From assembly GCF_007827465.1 (NCBI RefSeq), contig NZ_VISL01000001.1:2065001-2129000 (forward strand): 64,000 nucleotides of DNA, written 5' to 3'. Both the position numbers and the translations under genes were made by a program. The DNA comes from Dokdonia sp. Hel_I_53 (lineage in GTDB: Bacteria; Bacteroidota; Bacteroidia; Flavobacteriales; Flavobacteriaceae). The notes under the pieces are model-generated. The model did not search any database. It was not told the DNA's origin and worked only from the letters and a program-made list of their open reading frames with translations. This document shows, one piece after another, positions 45,287 through 54,140 of this stretch (positions are counted from its first letter, which is position 1; each line of letters opens with the position of its first letter).

Positions 45287-46990
45287 GTGAATACAGCTAA
45301 CGAAAACGAAATGTACGACGCAATTGTCGTAGGCTCAGGCATCTCCGGAGGATGGGCCGCAAAAGAACTTTGTGAAAATGGGCTCAAAACGCTTGTCTTA
45401 GAACGAGGGCGTATGGTCAAGCATATTGAAGATTATCCTACCATGCACATGGATCCATGGGATCTAAAATACCGTGGGAATAATAGCGCAGAAGTGGAAG
45501 CTCGTTATCATAAACAAGCACGTACAGGATATGTGCACAAAGCAGATACCAGACACTTTTTTGTAGATGATATTGATCATCCATACAACGAGACAAAACG
45601 TTTTGATTGGATACGAGGCTATCATGTAGGAGGACGCTCGTTAATGTGGGGTAGACAAAGTTACCGACTTAGCGATATAGATTTTGAGGCTAACAAAAAG
45701 GAAAATATTGCAGTAGACTGGCCTGTACGATATGAAGATATCTCTCCATGGTACGATAAAGTAGAAGAGTATATCTCTGTATCTGGAGAAAAACTTGGAT
45801 TAGAGGTGCTTCCGGATGGTAAATTTTCACCACCTATGGAACTTAATTGTGTGGAAGAAACACTTAAGAAAAACATGGCCGAAAACTACAAAGACGGTAG
45901 ATTGCTCACCATAGGTCGAGTTGCGCATATTACAGGTTCAAAAAGCCATGATGGGCGCTCTGCGTGTCAGTTTAGAAATCGTTGTGCTAGAGGGTGCCCT
46001 TTTGGAGGGTATTTCTCATCCAACTCTTCAACCCTACCTGCTGCAGAGAGAACAGGAAATCTTACAGTAAGACCTTATTCTATTGTTACAGAGGTAATGT
46101 ATGATGATGCTACTGGTAAAGCTACTGGAGTTAGAGTGATCGATCAGGAAACGATGGAGAAAAAAGAATTTAAAGCAAAAGTAGTATTTCTATGTGCTTC
46201 TGCTATAGCATCTGCCAGTATCCTTATGCAGTCTAAAAGCGAGCGCTTCCCTAACGGTATGGGGAATGACTCTGGAGAATTAGGTCACAACTTAATGGAC
46301 CATCACTTTAAGGCAGGAGCCACAGCAAAATGGTCAGGAGATAAAGACAAATATTACAAGGGCCGCAGGCCTAATGGAATTTATATCCCACGTTTTAGAA
46401 ATTTAGGAGGAGAAACAGAGCAGAAAAACTTTAAAAGAGGATATGGTTATCAGGGTGGAGCAAGCCGCGGTGATTGGTCTTCTTTAGTATCTGAAGCAGG
46501 ATATGGAAAAAAACTGAAAGAGGTTGCTCAAGAACCAGGGGGGTGGACTATTGGTTTAATGGGCTTTGGAGAATGTTTACCATACCACGAGAACAAAATG
46601 ACACTCGATTATAATAAATTGGATAAATGGGGATTACCTACAGTTACTTTTGATGCAGAGTGGAAAAAGAACGAATGGGAAATGCGTAAGGATATGATTT
46701 CGAGCGCTAAGGATATGCTTAAAAAAGCTGGCTTTGAAGATATTCAAACGATGGATGATCCAAGTGCACCTGGAAATGGCATACACGAGATGGGTACCGC
46801 TCGTATGGGACGAGATCCTAAAACTTCTGTATGTAACGGTGATAATCAATTACATGCTGTACCTAACGTGTATATTACAGATGGAGCTTTTATGACATCT
46901 GCTAGTTGTGTTAATCCATCACTTACCTACATGGCCTTTAGCGCACGTGCAGCAAATCATGCTGCAGCTCAACTCAAAAAAGAAGCATAA
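45287..46990 (+). CDS. GMC oxidoreductase with predicted [3Fe-4S] site, likely glucoside 3-dehydrogenase
   Basis: A 567-residue flavoenzyme. GTG at 45287 (MNTANENEMYDAIVVGSG) is chosen because an upstream TTG lies in the promoter. FAD motif GSGISGGWAAKELCENG, the catalytic HEMGTARMG region and a C-terminal NPSLTYMAFSARAA. Cys227, Cys233 and Cys237 (C-x5-C-x3-C) match the [3Fe-4S] ligand spacing of FAD-dependent glucose dehydrogenase. No signal peptide: export is probably by hitch-hiking with the Tat-borne small subunit encoded next. It would oxidise glycosides at C3 and pass electrons to a cytochrome not seen here. Confidence 0.92.
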   Translation: MNTANENEMYDAIVVGSGISGGWAAKELCENGLKTLVLERGRMVKHIEDYPTMHMDPWDLKYRGNNSAEVEARYHKQARTGYVHKADTRHFFVDDIDHPYNETKRFDWIRGYHVGGRSLMWGRQSYRLSDIDFEANKKENIAVDWPVRYEDISPWYDKVEEYISVSGEKLGLEVLPDGKFSPPMELNCVEETLKKNMAENYKDGRLLTIGRVAHITGSKSHDGRSACQFRNRCARGCPFGGYFSSNSSTLPAAERTGNLTVRPYSIVTEVMYDDATGKATGVRVIDQETMEKKEFKAKVVFLCASAIASASILMQSKSERFPNGMGNDSGELGHNLMDHHFKAGATAKWSGDKDKYYKGRRPNGIYIPRFRNLGGETEQKNFKRGYGYQGGASRGDWSSLVSEAGYGKKLKEVAQEPGGWTIGLMGFGECLPYHENKMTLDYNKLDKWGLPTVTFDAEWKKNEWEMRKDMISSAKDMLKKAGFEDIQTMDDPSAPGNGIHEMGTARMGRDPKTSVCNGDNQLHAVPNVYITDGAFMTSASCVNPSLTYMAFSARAANHAAAQLKKEA

Positions 46991-46991
46991 G

Positions 46992-47633
46992 ATGAAAAGG
47001 AGACAACTTATAAAAAACTTAGGACTAGGTGGTGTGGCTTTAGTAGCAACGCCTACAGTATTAAGCTTACTTCAAAGCTGCAAAAGTGAACCTGTTTTTG
47101 AAACAGTTTTTGTAAACCAGCAGCAAGGAAGAGCATTGCGTCATATTGTAGACTTAATCATACCTTCTGATGAAAGTGTTCCAGGAGCTATAGATGTAGG
47201 TGTACATAACTTTATTGATATGTATTGGAATGATGTGCTGGAAGAAGAGGACAAGCCGCAAATAAAATTAGGCTTTGATGCACTAGCAAATAGATTGGAA
47301 GACCTAACGGGCAAAACCTTTGAAAATGCAAATGCAGAAGATTTTGATCAAGTACTGGCAAAATATCTCATGGCTACTCCAGAGCAAGCAGCTGCCTATG
47401 AAAAAAATCTTGGTTCTTTTTACCAAACATACGCTAAAGACAAATCAACCATTCCAGATCCAGATGCAGCTTCATTTAGTTTATTAGGTAATCTAAGAGG
47501 GATGACGCTTTGGGCATGGAAAACCTCAGAAGAAATAGGAGAGAATGTACTAGCTTACGACCCTATTCCGGGACAACAGATAGGTTGCCTGCCAGTGCAA
47601 GGCGCTACAGGAGGTAAGGCATATTCACTATAA
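46992..47633 (+). CDS. GMC small subunit (gluconate 2-dehydrogenase subunit 3 family), Tat signal
   Basis: A 213-residue protein starting at ATG 46992, one base after the GMC stop. It has a twin-arginine signal (MKRRQLIKNLGLGG) with a lipobox-like LLQSC, so it may be a Tat-exported lipoprotein. The mature part matches the small-subunit family: ALRHIVDLIIPSDESVPGA and MYWNDVLEEED. Such subunits carry the flavin subunit through the Tat system and stabilise it. Confidence 0.92.
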   Translation: MKRRQLIKNLGLGGVALVATPTVLSLLQSCKSEPVFETVFVNQQQGRALRHIVDLIIPSDESVPGAIDVGVHNFIDMYWNDVLEEEDKPQIKLGFDALANRLEDLTGKTFENANAEDFDQVLAKYLMATPEQAAAYEKNLGSFYQTYAKDKSTIPDPDAASFSLLGNLRGMTLWAWKTSEEIGENVLAYDPIPGQQIGCLPVQGATGGKAYSL

Positions 47634-47713
47634 ATAGCTTTACAATTAAGCTGTTTAAATAGTAACTAGAAATTAATCTTTCTACAGTTTTTAATCTTAT
47701 ATTTAAGATATCT

Positions 47714-48658
47714 ATGGATCGAAGAAAATTTATACTAAAAGGAGCCCTTACAGGTTCCTTTTTAGGTTTTGGGGGAGTGGGTCACGCTTTCGCGAAAGCG
47801 TACCCAAAAGAGAAAGCTGCTCTTAAACTCAAAAGTGATCATGATTTTAATTTAAATTATGCGCCTCATATAGGCATGTTTAAGGAACATGCAGGAGCAG
47901 ATCCTATGGATCAACTTGAGTTTATGGCATCTCAGGGATTTACAGCTTTTGAGGATAATGAGATGCGCAACCGTCCTATTGCACAACAAAAGGCTATGGC
48001 TGCCAAAATGGAGTACCATAATATGATGATGGGTGTATTTGTGGGTCATAAAATTTATTGGACGGAAGCAAACCTAGCAAGTGGTAAAGCCACCTACCGT
48101 GAAGAATTTTTAACGGATATAAGAAAGTCTATCGAGGTAGCAAAACGCATGAATGCCACTTGGATTACGGTCGTTCCAGGGCACGTAGATCTACGACAGG
48201 ACATGGGTTTTCAAACAGCAAATGTTTTGGAAACTCTTAAGCAAGCCGCTTCTATTTTAGAACCGCACGGGATTGTAATGGTGCTAGAACCACTCAATTT
48301 CAAAAACCACCCAGGATTATTTTTGTCAAAATCGCCGCAAGCATATCAAATTTGTAAAGCGGTTGATAGTCCTTCTTGTAAAATTTTATTTGACATCTAT
48401 CACCAGCAAATTCAAGAGGGTAATTTAATTCCTAATATTGCACAGACGTGGGATGAGATAGCCTACTTTCAAATAGGGGACAATCCAGGTCGTAACGAGC
48501 CTACCTCTGGAGAAATTAATTATAAAAATGTTTTCAAATACATACATAGCCGTGGCTATGAAGGAATTTTAGGTATGGAGCATGGGAATAGCATTAATGG
48601 AAAAGAAGGAGAGCAACGTGTGATTGAGGCTTATGTAGCGAGTGATTCATTTATTTGA
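47714..48658 (+). CDS. hydroxypyruvate-isomerase-like TIM-barrel protein, Tat signal
   Basis: A 314-residue xylose-isomerase-like barrel with a twin-arginine signal (MDRRKFILKGALTGSFLGFG). Metal-site candidates include Glu in VLEPLNFKN, Asp and His in LFDIYHQQ, and Glu in GMEHGNS, as in hydroxypyruvate isomerase. A palindrome copy encodes HAFAKAYPKE at the end of the signal, next to the likely cleavage site. It follows the GMC pair by 80 bases, in the same direction, and is probably periplasmic. Substrate inferred to be a keto-sugar. Confidence 0.9.
   Translation: MDRRKFILKGALTGSFLGFGGVGHAFAKAYPKEKAALKLKSDHDFNLNYAPHIGMFKEHAGADPMDQLEFMASQGFTAFEDNEMRNRPIAQQKAMAAKMEYHNMMMGVFVGHKIYWTEANLASGKATYREEFLTDIRKSIEVAKRMNATWITVVPGHVDLRQDMGFQTANVLETLKQAASILEPHGIVMVLEPLNFKNHPGLFLSKSPQAYQICKAVDSPSCKILFDIYHQQIQEGNLIPNIAQTWDEIAYFQIGDNPGRNEPTSGEINYKNVFKYIHSRGYEGILGMEHGNSINGKEGEQRVIEAYVASDSFI
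47785..47800. repeat. dispersed palindrome, copy 12 (in Tat signal of isomerase)
   Basis: ACGCTTTCGCGAAAGCGTA, read as His-Ala-Phe-Ala-Lys-Ala. The AFA/AKA run supplies a usable signal-peptidase site. Confidence 0.97.
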
Positions 48659-48685
48659 AAAAATAAAAGTAGAGAGTTAAAACGA

Positions 48686-48719
48686 TTGGATAAGGATTCT
48701 ATAGTATTTACTACTTTTA
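48686..48719 (+). promoter_or_regulatory. promoter of the ftsX operon
   Basis: TTG (48686-48688) and TACTTTTA (48712-48719, one mismatch from TAnnTTTG), 23 bases apart, ending 17 bases before the ftsX ATG. Confidence 0.5.
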
Positions 48720-48735
48720 CACGAAACAATTGCCA

Positions 48736-49614
48736 ATGAGTTCTTCTTTTGAAAAATATCAAAAACGACGCTTAATCACTTCTTACTTTTCAGTCGTGAT
48801 TAGTATCGCGTTGGTACTTTTTTTATTAGGATTACTAGGTATGCTCATACTTAACACTAAAAAAGTAGCAGACTATTTTAAAGAAACCGTAGCGATAGGT
48901 ATATATTTCAAGGATACCGCGAAAGACGTTGAAATGAAACAGCTTGAGAAATCGCTTTCGCTAGCTCCTTCAACAAAATCAATACAGTTCGTTTCAAAAG
49001 AAGAAGCGGCTGAGGCTCATAGTAAAGAGTTGGGAGAGAATTTTGTAGAATACTTGGGAGAGAACCCACTACAGAACAGTATTGATTTGTATCTAAATGC
49101 AGATTTCGTGTCGGCAGAAAAGGTTGATGAAATTGCGGCAACTATTTCTAGCAAAGACTTTGTGGAAGAGGTTACCTACGACAAGCCTCTTATCTCCTTA
49201 TTAAATGATAATATTAAAAAGATAAGTCTATGGGTCTTAATTATCTCGGGCATATTTACGTTTATTGCCGTGTTGCTCATTAATAGTTCGATTCGATTAT
49301 CTGTATACGCAAAGCGTTTTACTATCAAAACGATGCAAATGGTAGGTGCCACTAAACGGTTTATACGCAGACCTTTTGTTTGGAAAAGTGTAAAGTTAGG
49401 AATGATAGGTGCCATCATTGCCCTTGCAGGGATGGGTGGCGTATTATATTATGCAGATAAAACATTCCCACAACTAACGTTGTTAGATGACCCTTTGCTT
49501 ATAGGTGCATTATTTCTAGGAGTATTTCTAATTGGTATATTGATCACTTGGTTTAGTACCTTTCTAGCAACACAGCGTTTCTTAAATTTGCGTACAGACG
49601 AATTATACTACTAA
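48736..49614 (+). CDS. ftsX: cell division protein FtsX
   Basis: The membrane part of the FtsEX ABC-type complex that activates septal peptidoglycan hydrolases (with EnvC-like partners). 292 residues from ATG 48736; a TTG two codons upstream is unlikely. One N-terminal membrane segment, a periplasmic loop (about 45-150) and three C-terminal segments with INSSIRLSVYAKRFTIKTMQMVGAT. ftsE is not adjacent, as is common in this phylum. An EnvC-like gene lies at 27.5 kb. Confidence 0.95.
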   Translation: MSSSFEKYQKRRLITSYFSVVISIALVLFLLGLLGMLILNTKKVADYFKETVAIGIYFKDTAKDVEMKQLEKSLSLAPSTKSIQFVSKEEAAEAHSKELGENFVEYLGENPLQNSIDLYLNADFVSAEKVDEIAATISSKDFVEEVTYDKPLISLLNDNIKKISLWVLIISGIFTFIAVLLINSSIRLSVYAKRFTIKTMQMVGATKRFIRRPFVWKSVKLGMIGAIIALAGMGGVLYYADKTFPQLTLLDDPLLIGALFLGVFLIGILITWFSTFLATQRFLNLRTDELYY

Positions 49615-49618
49615 ACAC

Positions 49619-49879
49619 ATGGGAGAGCAAAAACGAAAGACGGAAACAAAACAGGCTACCGAATTTATATTTGGCAAGAAAAATTTCAAATGGATGCTTA
49701 TAGGCCTAGGAGTTATAGCTCTAGGTTTTTTACTTATGTCTGGAGGAGGAAGCGACGATCCTACTGTTTTTAATCCAGAAATCTATTCTTGGAGACGTAT
49801 ACGACTAGCACCCGCAGTTATCCTCATAGGCTTTGGTATCGAGGTGTACGCTATATTATTAAATCCGCATAAGCATTAA
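49619..49879 (+). CDS. DUF3098 membrane protein
   Basis: An 86-residue protein with two membrane segments (about 28-44 and 64-82). It has the DUF3098 pattern FIFGKKNFKWMLIGLGVIALGF...FNPEIYSWRRIRLAP. Function unknown; almost always found between ftsX and uppP in Bacteroidetes. Four bases follow the ftsX stop. Confidence 0.92.
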   Translation: MGEQKRKTETKQATEFIFGKKNFKWMLIGLGVIALGFLLMSGGGSDDPTVFNPEIYSWRRIRLAPAVILIGFGIEVYAILLNPHKH

Positions 49880-49894
49880 TAGCTTTTAAAATTT

Positions 49895-50692
49895 ATGGAT
49901 TATTTAGACGCACTTATTCTTGGTGTTATACAAGGACTCACAGAATTTTTACCAGTATCTTCAAGTGGACACTTAGAATTAGGTAAAGCTGTACTGGGAG
50001 ACACCTCCGTTCCAGAGGAAAGTCTCATGTTTACCGTGGTAGTACATTTTGCTACCGCTTTATCTACTATCGTTGTTTTTAGAAAAGATATTATCGAAAT
50101 AGTAAAAGGACTTTTTTCGTTTAAGTGGAATGAAGAGACGCAATTTTCTGCAAAAATTATTCTCTCCATGCTTCCTGCTGTTTTTATAGGTTTATTCTTT
50201 GAAGAGCAATTAGAAGCATTGTTTGGTAGTAACATTTTACTTGTAGGTTGTATGCTTATAGTAACGGCTGTCTTGTTATATTTTGCAGACAGAGCTAAGG
50301 ACACACAAAAAAATGTTTCATTTTCAAACGCATTCATTATCGGAGTTTCTCAAGCCGTAGCCATGATACCAGGGATCTCTCGTAGTGGAGCTACTATTTC
50401 TACTTCTGTATTGCTGGGTAATGATAAGAGTAAAGCAGCCCGCTTTTCATTTCTAATGGTAATACCATTAATTTTTGGTAAAATAGCAAAGGATTTAATG
50501 GATGGGGCGCTTACCTCACAAACAGGGAATGTATCAGTGCTGATTATTGGATTTTTTGCGGCTTTTATAGCTGGTCTTGTAGCTTGTACCTGGATGATTA
50601 AATTGGTTAAGAAAAGCAAACTTTCTTGGTTTGCTGTATACTGTCTAGTAGTAGGTTTAGTTGCTATAGGATTCACACTATATAATCGATAA
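49895..50692 (+). CDS. uppP: undecaprenyl-diphosphatase
   Basis: Recycles the lipid carrier of peptidoglycan synthesis by dephosphorylating undecaprenyl diphosphate. The 265-residue membrane enzyme (BacA family) has GVIQGLTEFLPVSSSGHLEL near the start and the second motif PGISRSGATIS with the conserved Arg and Ser. About eight membrane segments. Its stop shares one base with the truB start. Confidence 0.97.
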   Translation: MDYLDALILGVIQGLTEFLPVSSSGHLELGKAVLGDTSVPEESLMFTVVVHFATALSTIVVFRKDIIEIVKGLFSFKWNEETQFSAKIILSMLPAVFIGLFFEEQLEALFGSNILLVGCMLIVTAVLLYFADRAKDTQKNVSFSNAFIIGVSQAVAMIPGISRSGATISTSVLLGNDKSKAARFSFLMVIPLIFGKIAKDLMDGALTSQTGNVSVLIIGFFAAFIAGLVACTWMIKLVKKSKLSWFAVYCLVVGLVAIGFTLYNR

Positions 50693-51417
50693 TGGTGGAG
50701 CCAGAAAATACATTAACAGACCATGATTATAAAGAAGGGCAGGTGTTACTTTTTGATAAGCCATTAGAGTGGACCTCTTTTCAGCTTGTAAATAAAGTAC
50801 GCTGGCTTATTCGTAAGAATCTAAATATAAAGAAGATTAAGGTAGGTCATGCTGGAACGTTAGATCCGCTCGCTACAGGCTTAATGATCATTTGTACAGG
50901 TAAGTTTACTAAGCGTATAAATGAATTTATGGGTCAGGAAAAAGAGTATACAGGTACTATATATCTTGGAGCTACTACACCTAGCTATGATCTTGAAACA
51001 GAAATAGACCAGACCTTCCCTACAGAACATATAACGGAGGAGGCGATATACGCTTTCGCGAAAGCGTACCAAGGAAAGATTCAACAACGGCCTCCTATCT
51101 TTTCTGCACTTAAAAAAGAGGGAAAACGACTATACGAATTTGCAAGAGCAGGTGAGGAAGTTGAAATACCCACTAGAGAAGTAGAAATCACTTCCTTTGA
51201 AATCACACGTATTGAAATGCCAGAAGTAGATTTTAAGGTGAGTTGTAGTAAAGGTACGTACATACGATCTTTAGCCTTTGACTTTGGTAAAGCGCTAGAA
51301 AGTGGTGCGCATCTTACGAAGCTTAGAAGAACTAGAATAGGTGATTATCACGTAGATAAAGCACAAACACTAGATAATTTTATAGAAACGTTCTCTCCAG
51401 CAGCTTTTGAAAGCTAA
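50692..51417 (+). CDS. truB: tRNA pseudouridine55 synthase
   Basis: Makes pseudouridine 55 in the T loop of tRNAs. The 241-residue protein has the catalytic motif GHAGTLDPLATGLM with the conserved Asp, followed by YTGTIYLGATTPSYD and SCSKGTYIRSLAFDFG. A palindrome copy encodes YAFAKAYQGK just before the RPPIFSALKK motif, where other TruB proteins have a variable helix. Last gene of the ftsX-DUF3098-uppP-truB operon. Confidence 0.96.
   Translation: MVEPENTLTDHDYKEGQVLLFDKPLEWTSFQLVNKVRWLIRKNLNIKKIKVGHAGTLDPLATGLMIICTGKFTKRINEFMGQEKEYTGTIYLGATTPSYDLETEIDQTFPTEHITEEAIYAFAKAYQGKIQQRPPIFSALKKEGKRLYEFARAGEEVEIPTREVEITSFEITRIEMPEVDFKVSCSKGTYIRSLAFDFGKALESGAHLTKLRRTRIGDYHVDKAQTLDNFIETFSPAAFES
51051..51066. 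repeat. dispersed palindrome, copy 13 (inside truB)
   Basis: TACGCTTTCGCGAAAGCGTA in full, read as Tyr-Ala-Phe-Ala-Lys-Ala-Tyr; no insertion is needed in the family alignment. Confidence 0.97.
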
Positions 51418-51469
51418 AACTTAGAGTAAGAGGTCTTTATAAATTAAGTTTACGTAATTTTACATCCCC

Positions 51470-52195
51470 ATGAAAATTTCGAATTCAGATAAAGCATTAT
51501 TAATTACAATTTCAAGTGCGAGTATACTTGTTTTGGTATTTTTCTTTCTGGGGGTTAAACCTTACCAAGGAGAACTAGAAGAGGAATTTATAGAAATGGC
51601 CGTTCTTACAGAACCCATACCAGAAGATCAGGAAGATCTACTTTCTGAAATGCCAGATATCTCCTCAATTCTATCTAATCAGCTATATGACCCTAATCAA
51701 CTGGAAGCAGAGTCAAAGGCATTAGACGCAGATGATGAAGTTAGGAAAGCCATAGAGGCAAGACAGGAAGAGAGTATTCAAAACTTAGATGCAGATAATG
51801 AAGCTAGGCGTAAAGCACTACTAGAAGAACAAGATGAACATCTTGAAGCTCAAAGGAAAGATCTGGAGGAAGCGATAGCGGCTAGGGAATCAAATCGCGG
51901 TCAAAAAAAGCAGAGTAAATACAGACAGAGTACAGTATCTTATAATCTTGTAGATAGAACTGCCATTAAATTACCTAACCCAGTATATACCTGCGACGCA
52001 ATTGGCAAAGTTGTAATTAATATTACGGTAAACGGTCAAGGATCGATTATTAAAAAATCATTTAACAGCACTTCTTCTTCATCTTCTAATGGTTGCTTGA
52101 TAGAACAAGCCATGAAATACCTTGAGAATGCTTACTTTGACAATAGTCCTAAATTGCAGCAGCTAGGTACCGTAACCTTTATTTTTCAAGGCTAA
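51470..52195 (+). CDS. TonB-like membrane protein with coiled coil
   Basis: A 241-residue protein: a single N-terminal membrane helix (about 9-28), an acidic stretch, a long helical segment with heptad-like DADDEVRKAIEARQEE and EARRKALLEEQDEHLEAQ, then a C-terminal beta domain (KLPNPVYTCDAIGKVVINITVNGQG ... GTVTFIFQG) like those of TonB energy-transducing proteins. The Ser-rich strand (STSSSSSNG) is odd. A role in envelope energy transfer is possible but unproven. It overlaps the convergent thioredoxin-like gene by 17 bases. Confidence 0.78.
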   Translation: MKISNSDKALLITISSASILVLVFFFLGVKPYQGELEEEFIEMAVLTEPIPEDQEDLLSEMPDISSILSNQLYDPNQLEAESKALDADDEVRKAIEARQEESIQNLDADNEARRKALLEEQDEHLEAQRKDLEEAIAARESNRGQKKQSKYRQSTVSYNLVDRTAIKLPNPVYTCDAIGKVVINITVNGQGSIIKKSFNSTSSSSSNGCLIEQAMKYLENAYFDNSPKLQQLGTVTFIFQG

Positions 52196-52811
52196 TTTGT
52201 TGAAGTAGCTTTAGTAAATCTTCTGCTGTATTTTGCCCTTTATCTTTAGTATACCAGATTTGTAAATCCTGCTTAAACTCAGGTGTTAAAGAGCCATGTT
52301 CTTCTTTGTAATCATTCACAAGTTTAGTCGCCTTTGTAGGTCTAGGACCCCAATCACCCACAATCTTTTTACCTTGAGAATCGTAGGCAATAAGTTTGGG
52401 AATTGATCTCCCGCCATTATATAAAAACGCATCCATAAGTTCCTTATGCTCATCTCTCAATACGACCTTGAACTGTATGCCCTCATTTAGATCTGCAAAC
52501 TTTTGCATTACGGGCATAGTTTGAGCAGCATCCCCACACCAAGTTTCTGTAAGTACAAGCCAAGTTACTTTATTATCATAATTAGTTATGACAGTTTTCA
52601 CATCTTCAGAAAGTTTGAGAGTTTTATCAAGGCGCTTCATCCGTTTGTGATTGAGCATCGTATAGTTTGCGAGGTTTTCTGATCTCTCGTCACCAGAATT
52701 AGTTCCCACAATGGCATGCTGTTCTGTAAAAGCTCTATAGTCTTTGTAGGAGATGGCATCTTTTAGCGCATTTTCAACTAATTGCTCTTTAGTATCTTCA
52801 ATGACTTTCAT
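52179..52811 (-). CDS. thioredoxin-fold protein with a single active-site Cys
   Basis: A 210-residue cytoplasmic protein with a thioredoxin-like core: WLVLTETWCGDAAQTMPVMQKFA in place of the WCxxC active site, and RSIPKLIAYDSQGK with the cis-proline. The second Cys is missing (CGDA), so it cannot be a normal dithiol thioredoxin. Such proteins are common in Bacteroidetes; a monothiol or chaperone role is possible. Tail-to-tail overlap with the TonB-like gene. Confidence 0.88.
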   Translation of the reverse strand: MKVIEDTKEQLVENALKDAISYKDYRAFTEQHAIVGTNSGDERSENLANYTMLNHKRMKRLDKTLKLSEDVKTVITNYDNKVTWLVLTETWCGDAAQTMPVMQKFADLNEGIQFKVVLRDEHKELMDAFLYNGGRSIPKLIAYDSQGKKIVGDWGPRPTKATKLVNDYKEEHGSLTPEFKQDLQIWYTKDKGQNTAEDLLKLLQQISLEK

Positions 52812-52875
52812 ATTAGATTATTTAAGTTATTGACAACAAACTTACTATCTTTAAGAGAACTATAAACTTAGATAA

Positions 52876-53439
52876 ATGCTAAAAAACAGATGTGGCTGGT
52901 GTGTAGGAGATTCGGTGTATGAAGAGTATCATGATATAGAATGGGGAGTTCCGATAAAGGATGACCAAACTCTTTTTGAATTTTTAGTATTAGAAACTTT
53001 TCAAGCTGGGTTAAGCTGGATTACTATTTTGCGTAAAAGAGAAAATTTTAGAAAAGCCTTCGACAATTTCGATTATAAACGTATTGCAAGCTACAAGGAA
53101 GATAAAATACAATCATTACTACAAGATGAAGGAATTGTACGCAATAAGCTAAAAGTTCGTGGTACCGTAGTAAACGCAAAATTATTCATGGAATTGCAAA
53201 ATGAATACGGAAGCTTTTCAAATTACCTTTGGGCTTACGTAGATCATAAACCTATTAAAAATAGCGTGAGAGATTATAAAAATGCACCTGCAAATACAGT
53301 TTTAAGTGATACTATTTCTAAAGATCTCAAAAAGCGAGGTTTTAAATTTGTAGGATCTACGGTGATTTATGCTTTTATGCAAGCTATAGGTATGGTAAAC
53401 GATCATGAAGTAGATTGTTGGAGGTATCATATCGTATAA
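52876..53439 (+). CDS. tag: DNA-3-methyladenine glycosylase I
   Basis: Removes 3-methyladenine from alkylated DNA to start base excision repair. The 187-residue protein follows the Tag family from end to end: RCGWC at the start, YHDIEWGVPIKDD, FQAGLSWITILRKRENFR with the catalytic acid pocket, and a C-terminal DHEVDC giving the His-x3-Cys part of the zinc snap. Single gene. Confidence 0.96.
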   Translation: MLKNRCGWCVGDSVYEEYHDIEWGVPIKDDQTLFEFLVLETFQAGLSWITILRKRENFRKAFDNFDYKRIASYKEDKIQSLLQDEGIVRNKLKVRGTVVNAKLFMELQNEYGSFSNYLWAYVDHKPIKNSVRDYKNAPANTVLSDTISKDLKKRGFKFVGSTVIYAFMQAIGMVNDHEVDCWRYHIV

Positions 53440-53461
53440 AATTAAATTGTCAATTTAAGGG

Positions 53462-54094
53462 CTACTTTAGATATTTCAAGAAACGATCCCTAGAGATCTC
53501 ATCTGCACCTAGACTTGCGAGATGTTCTGTGTACATTTGGCAATCAATCAACTTATAATTGAGTGCGGCAAGCTTTCGCGAAAGCGTAATAAACCCCGCT
53601 TTACTTGCATTGCTCATGGTGGTAAACATGCTTTCTCCACAAAAAACGCCTTTCTCCTTGAGGTCAATTCCATACAAACCTCCTACTAGCTCATCTTCGT
53701 GCCATACCTCTATAGAGATAGCATATCCTAGTTCATGTAATCTTAAGTAAGCATCTACAATATCGTTAGTGATCCAAGTGCCTTCCTGACCATTACGTTT
53801 TATACGCTTACAAGCGAGAATTACTTCAAGAAAATTTTGATTGTAGGTTACTTTAAAATAATTATCGCGTAATACTTTACGCATAGACTTAGAGACCTTT
53901 ACATCATTAGGTTTTACTACCATTCTCGGGTCTGGTGTCCACCATAAAATGGGCTGCCCGTCGTTGTACCACGGGAAGATTCCTGAGCGGTAAGCTTTAA
54001 GAAGCCAGTCCGGTGTGAGTTCACCTCCTACCATAAGCAAGCCATCCTCATCTGCAAGGTGGTGATCTGGAAACCGAGGCTGGTGATAATGCAT
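53462..54094 (-). CDS. aat: leucyl/phenylalanyl-tRNA--protein transferase
   Basis: Adds Leu or Phe from tRNA to the N-terminus of proteins with Arg or Lys ends, marking them for ClpAP. The 210-residue enzyme has GLLMVGGELTPDWLLKAYRSGIFPWYN, WWTPDPRMV, EGTWI and GGLYGIDL...FCGESMFT. A palindrome copy is read as LSRKLAALN in the C-terminal part, right at a conserved region (TLSRKL). Confidence 0.96.
   Translation of the reverse strand: MHYHQPRFPDHHLADEDGLLMVGGELTPDWLLKAYRSGIFPWYNDGQPILWWTPDPRMVVKPNDVKVSKSMRKVLRDNYFKVTYNQNFLEVILACKRIKRNGQEGTWITNDIVDAYLRLHELGYAISIEVWHEDELVGGLYGIDLKEKGVFCGESMFTTMSNASKAGFITLSRKLAALNYKLIDCQMYTEHLASLGADEISRDRFLKYLK
53571..53586. repeat. dispersed palindrome, copy 14 (inside aat)
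   Basis: AGCTTTCGCGAAAGCG, read as Leu-Ser-Arg-Lys-Leu; first base altered. Confidence 0.95.
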
Positions 54095-54140
54095 GGGGAT
54101 TCCTATTTAGAATTAGCTTAAAGTTAGTATCACAATATAA

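Noticed and set aside
46908..46991. An upstream start at 46908 for the GMC small subunit
   Set aside because: It would overlap the GMC gene and precede the Tat signal; ATG 46992 begins directly with MKRRQL.
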